DNA of 64,000 bases from Bacteroides uniformis (lineage in GTDB: Bacteria; Bacteroidota; Bacteroidia; Bacteroidales; Bacteroidaceae): NCBI RefSeq assembly GCF_025147485.1, contig NZ_CP102263.1, forward strand, positions 310,001-374,000. The letters run 5' to 3'. Positions 60,949 through 64,000 of this stretch are shown in pieces; positions within the stretch are counted from its first letter, which is position 1; every line of letters begins with the position of its first letter. Made by a program: the position numbers and the translations under genes. The notes under the pieces are model-generated. The model was given only the letters and a program-made list of their open reading frames with translations, was not told where the DNA came from and did not search any database.

Positions 60949-61965
60949 CTATTCCGTCACCAACGGACGCTTACGCCAATCGTCCTTCACATAGCTGTCG
61001 GGGTAGACCGTCTTATCAATGATTTCACCACCTTTCAGACGAATCCAGGTGGTGAAAGTACGGGCGCCTTCCTTCATCACAATGACACGTGCACCGTTGG
61101 GAAGGTGGTTGTACTCAGTATTGCCACCTGTGAAACGGCCGTAGGCCAGAAGGATTCCTTTCCACATCACGGCATAGTCGTTGTCATGGTCGTGCCCGAC
61201 AAACATACCCATCACATCACCGGCCTCTTTCATGGCAGTGAACATGCCCGTATTCAGTTCCGGAGCGCAAGCCTTTTCCATGCGGGTACCTATCAGTATG
61301 GCGTTCTCGTCAGAAGCGGCTTCATTATATTCCGGCAGAGGGATATGAAAGAATGCCAGTGCAGGCAAAGGTTGCCCACCGTTTTTTGCTTTATAAGCGG
61401 CACTCTGCTGGCGGTACCAGTTCACCTGGTCGAAAGTGAGCCAGTCGTACCCTTTTACATCGGGCAGTTTGGAGTAGGAATGGGAATCCAGACAGTAAAG
61501 CAGGGCTGCATCCTTCTTGCCGTCCGAGGATTTCAGTGTGAGGACATAGTCGGGGGATTCAACTCCGCCACGGTCGGGTTGGATATTGAAAGGCATGGAA
61601 CGGATAACATCATAAAGTTCGGCACGTGTTTTTCCCTGCTCGTTGTCGTGGTTACCAAAGGTTACGACAAAAGGAATCTTACGGTCCGTAGCATAGGAAA
61701 GCACCTTGCGCATGGCCGTATCGGCAGGTGCGGCATAGACCACATCGCCGGTAAAGACTACTAAATCGGGGCGCTCAGCATCGAGCACCTCGCCAATACG
61801 CTTCAAAGCAATGTCTGAAGCCGGATTACCATACTTAAAGTGGATGTCTGTAAACTGGACGATTTTAAACTCTCCGTTCTTGTTGAACTGCAAAGGCGAT
61901 ACTTGTGCCGGGCAGAACAAGGAGGATAAAAGTGTCAGACAAAAGGCCAAAGAGATTTTCTTCAT
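60949..61965 (-). CDS. Exported calcineurin-like metallophosphoesterase
   Basis: The 338-residue protein has signal peptide about 1-20. The metal-binding motifs of the family are in order: TDIHF (Asp40, His42), FTGDVVY, TFGNHDNEQ, FFHIPLPEY and VGHDHDND. It resembles purple-acid-phosphatase-like/Dcr2-type periplasmic phosphatases. The physiological substrate is unknown. It lies 31 bp downstream of ispF on the same strand, so probably forms an operon with it. Confidence 0.9.
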   Translation of the reverse strand: MKKISLAFCLTLLSSLFCPAQVSPLQFNKNGEFKIVQFTDIHFKYGNPASDIALKRIGEVLDAERPDLVVFTGDVVYAAPADTAMRKVLSYATDRKIPFVVTFGNHDNEQGKTRAELYDVIRSMPFNIQPDRGGVESPDYVLTLKSSDGKKDAALLYCLDSHSYSKLPDVKGYDWLTFDQVNWYRQQSAAYKAKNGGQPLPALAFFHIPLPEYNEAASDENAILIGTRMEKACAPELNTGMFTAMKEAGDVMGMFVGHDHDNDYAVMWKGILLAYGRFTGGNTEYNHLPNGARVIVMKEGARTFTTWIRLKGGEIIDKTVYPDSYVKDDWRKRPLVTE

Positions 61966-61996
61966 ATAAGTGGATGATTAAATTGAGTTGATATTA

Positions 61997-62476
61997 TTAT
62001 TCCTTTACTATCAATACAGTGGCATAGGCGGATATACCTTCCTCTCTGCCCGTAAAGCCAAGTTTCTCCGTGGTGGTGGCCTTGATGGAGATGGCATCCT
62101 CATCTATTCCCATCACCGCGGCAAGCGTACGCTGCATTTCGGGAATATAGGCCTTCAACTTAGGCCGCTCAGCGCAGATGGTGGCATCAATGTTACCTAC
62201 CGAATAGCCTTTGGTAGCTATCAATTCTATTGTTTTCTTTAGCAGAATCTTGCTGTCTATGTTCTTAAACTCACCGGCAGTATCAGGAAAATGATAGCCG
62301 ATGTCACGCATATTCGCCGCTCCCAGCAATGCGTCACAGATAGTATGGATGAGCACGTCCGCATCCGAGTGCCCCAACAATCCCTTTTCATGTTCCAAGC
62401 GAATACCGCCTAGCCAAAGCTCGCGCCCTGCCACCAGCTGGTGGACGTCAAAGCCAAAACCTACACGTATCTTCAT
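61997..62476 (-). CDS. ispF: 2-C-methyl-D-erythritol 2,4-cyclodiphosphate synthase
   Basis: The 159-residue enzyme makes the cyclodiphosphate of the MEP isoprenoid pathway. Zinc ligands Asp10 and His12 (GFDVHQL) and His44 (SDADVLIHTICDALLGAA) are present. So are FPDTAGEFKNIDSKILL and the C-terminal KATTTEKLGFTGREEGISAYA, which contacts CMP. The length is the family norm. It is divergent in function from neighbours and probably leads a two-gene transcript with the phosphatase. Confidence 0.96.
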   Translation of the reverse strand: MKIRVGFGFDVHQLVAGRELWLGGIRLEHEKGLLGHSDADVLIHTICDALLGAANMRDIGYHFPDTAGEFKNIDSKILLKKTIELIATKGYSVGNIDATICAERPKLKAYIPEMQRTLAAVMGIDEDAISIKATTTEKLGFTGREEGISAYATVLIVKE

Positions 62477-62555
62477 ATCGTTGCTTCTTTAAGTTGACAC
62501 GAAAGTACGGAATTTATATCTGAAAAGAAAAATTTTCATCTTCTTTTAAATGAAA

Positions 62556-62616
62556 AAAGGAACTGCCAAGCCATCCAAATGATATATTTCAGTTGAATAG
62601 CGTAAGCAATTCCTTT
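62556..62616 (-). terminator. Intrinsic terminator of galM
   Basis: Arms AAAGGAACTGC (62556-62566) and GCAATTCCTTT (62606-62616) pair at 10 of 11 positions. On the minus strand a TTTTTTC run follows. It lies about 44 bp past the galM stop. Confidence 0.65.
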
Positions 62617-62659
62617 AAAAACAAATTATTCTTAAAATCTAATACCTATTGTTTTTTAC

Positions 62660-63793
62660 CTACTTCTTTACGCTAAATTTATAAATACAAGTATGAGTAT
62701 ATTTTTCTTCCGGAGACAAATAAGTTGAAGGGAAATTCACATGATTAGGACTATCCGGGAACTTTTGGGTTTCCAAAGCTAAGGCCTCTCTATATTTTAT
62801 AGTTTCACCATATTTACCTTTCACCTCACCATTAAAAAAATTCCCACTATAAAACTGTAACCCGGGCTGGTCAGTATACACCTCCATCAAACGCCCACTT
62901 TGCGGTTCGTACAAAGAAGCTATCAATCTTACTTTCGCCTCAGTTCTCTTCAGCACCCAATTATGATCATACCCCAAACCATTCCGTAACTGCTCATCCT
63001 CCATATTTATCCTGCTTCCTATCACTACTGGATTACGAAAATCAAACGGAGTTCCATCTACCGAGACAATCTCTCCTGTAGGAATCAATAAGCTATCAAC
63101 CAAGGTTATGCTATCAGCATTAATGGTCAAGATATGGTCAGTAATCGTTCCACCAGACTCACCTTTCAAATTAAAAAAGGCATGATTAGACAAGTTTACA
63201 ACCGTCGGCTTATCCGTAGTAGCTTCATATATAATTTTAAATTCATTTTCAGATGTCACAGAGTAACGAACCTTAATATTAAGCGTACCAGGAAATCCTT
63301 CCTCATTATCCGGTGAAACGTATGAAAAATCAATGGACTTATCAGAAATCCTATCAACATTCCATACTCTCATATCTAATCCTTTCAATCCTCCATGAAG
63401 GGTTTGTCCATTATTATTAAGAGGCAATTGATATTGTACACTGTCTATCATAAACCTTCCTTTTGAAATACGATTGGCATATCTTCCTACAATAGAACCC
63501 AAGAAACGTTCCCCTTCATTATTCAAATAGCGATCTATATTTTCATAACCTACAGCTACATCTGCATACTCTCCATCTTTATCAGCCGTCCAAATAGAAA
63601 CAACCCGTAACCCCAAATTAGTGACTTGTACAACAAGTCCATTACCAGAGTCTATCGTATACAATGAAACAAGTTTACCATTCACCTCCTTTTCAAAAGC
63701 AGATGCGTTTAACAACGAAATTTTCCCACTGTCTTTTGGAACACATGAAAACAGAGACAGAAGCATTATAAAAGTAAACAAATATCCCTTCAT
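62660..63793 (-). CDS. galM: Aldose 1-epimerase (mutarotase) lipoprotein
   Basis: The 377-residue protein converts alpha- and beta-anomers of sugars. A lipobox at LFSC (Cys17) makes it a lipoprotein, unlike cytoplasmic E. coli GalM. NRISKGRFMIDSVQYQLPLNNNGQTLHGG, VNLSNHAFFNLKGE (catalytic His) and GLQFYSGNFFNG fit the family, and the catalytic Glu is probably in REALALETQKFPDSPN. Local base composition is more A/T-rich than the rest of the window. It lies 42 bp downstream of the sulfatase-maturase-like gene. Confidence 0.9.
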   Translation of the reverse strand: MKGYLFTFIMLLSLFSCVPKDSGKISLLNASAFEKEVNGKLVSLYTIDSGNGLVVQVTNLGLRVVSIWTADKDGEYADVAVGYENIDRYLNNEGERFLGSIVGRYANRISKGRFMIDSVQYQLPLNNNGQTLHGGLKGLDMRVWNVDRISDKSIDFSYVSPDNEEGFPGTLNIKVRYSVTSENEFKIIYEATTDKPTVVNLSNHAFFNLKGESGGTITDHILTINADSITLVDSLLIPTGEIVSVDGTPFDFRNPVVIGSRINMEDEQLRNGLGYDHNWVLKRTEAKVRLIASLYEPQSGRLMEVYTDQPGLQFYSGNFFNGEVKGKYGETIKYREALALETQKFPDSPNHVNFPSTYLSPEEKYTHTCIYKFSVKK

Positions 63794-63835
63794 ATTCTTT
63801 CTTTGCTATAAATTTATTCAAATTCGCGACCCTAC

Positions 63836-64000
63836 CTAAATAGAAGAGGCTCTAATTGCCTCCATAATATTGGCAGGAGGCCGTTTATTATTTAATTCGT
63901 TTTTCATGAAATTCATATACGGAGCCACATAATCAAAAAATTGATAATATCCTTTACATAAATAATTTAACCCAGACTCACCCAATTCAGTTTTACAAAA
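63836..64000 (-). CDS. C-terminal end of an anaerobic sulfatase-maturating-enzyme-like protein (cut off)
   Basis: Only the last 54 residues before the stop at 63836 are visible. ESGLNYLCKGYYQFFDYVAPYMNFMKNEL followed by RPPANIMEAI resembles the C-terminus I recall for Bacteroides anaerobic sulfatase maturases (radical SAM/SPASM), which make formylglycine in sulfatases. The catalytic CxxxCxxC part lies outside the window, so this rests on tail similarity. Confidence 0.55.
   Translation of the reverse strand, partial: FCKTELGESGLNYLCKGYYQFFDYVAPYMNFMKNELNNKRPPANIMEAIRASSI

Noticed and set aside
1..64000. tRNA, rRNA, transposase or phage genes
   Set aside because: None was recognised on either strand while reading; small RNAs cannot be excluded by eye.

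Overview
The window looks like chromosomal DNA of a Bacteroides species or close relative. The reasons are two SusC/SusD pairs, many lipoproteins with a cysteine lipobox, BlaI/BlaR1-type regulation, ECF sigma/FecR pairs, and promoters of the Bacteroides type (TAnnTTTG at -7, TTTG near -33) instead of E. coli -35/-10 boxes. No rRNA, tRNA, transposase, phage gene or CRISPR array was seen. All assignments are by reading motifs and comparing with families from memory; no search was run.

Region 1 (1-13.3 kb) is mostly housekeeping. It holds the C-terminally cut GH109-type glycosidase/oxidoreductase, an autoregulated blaI-blaR1 pair, and a leftward set of mrp, trmB and ilvE. A leftward run of mnmA, a subtilisin-like protease, xseA, a small lipoprotein and xseB follows, then a C1 (bleomycin-hydrolase-like) lipoprotein peptidase. 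Between mnmA and the C1 peptidase lies a gene-free 0.56 kb stretch with a palindromic 22-bp repeat array inside an inverted repeat.

Region 2 (13.3-18 kb) has a WYL regulator, three poorly known proteins (one with uracil-DNA-glycosylase-like motifs) and a membrane acyltransferase.

Region 3 (18-42.6 kb) is a large leftward polysaccharide utilization locus (PUL). In transcription order it encodes a surface lipoprotein, GH76 endo-mannanase, SusC, SusD, a DUF3823 lipoprotein, an unclassified TIM-barrel protein, a glutaminase-like DUF4965 protein, GH92, GH43, GH125 and GH127. GH76+GH92+GH125 point to alpha-mannan, probably fungal or N-glycan-like; GH43 and GH127 suggest arabinofuranosyl decorations. 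Just upstream lies its likely regulator. This is a single transmembrane protein with a periplasmic LamG/kelch sensor and a cytoplasmic winged-helix/BTAD (SARP-like) output. The intergenic DNA between them carries GGGTTAA direct repeats that could be its operator.

Region 4 (42.8-47.4 kb) has a GH74 xyloglucanase-like enzyme, an O/P-family porin and an ExoX-C-terminal-like protein.

Region 5 (47.4-60.8 kb) is a second PUL controlled by an ECF sigma/FecR pair. Sigma, FecR and two Gfo/Idh/MocA oxidoreductases run leftward. A SusC with an STN signalling domain, SusD, GH109 and a GH3 with an extra C-terminal beta-sandwich run rightward. The two divergent promoters share an unusual start-site motif.

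Region 6 (60.9-64 kb) has a calcineurin-like phosphatase, ispF, galM and the end of an anaerobic sulfatase-maturase-like gene.

The most unusual signals are the kelch-TM-SARP regulator with its candidate operator, four unrelated-sequence but same-period (22-23 bp) palindromic arrays at gene 3' ends, and a TonB-box-like sequence between the two TonB C-terminal domains of the BlaR1 protein.
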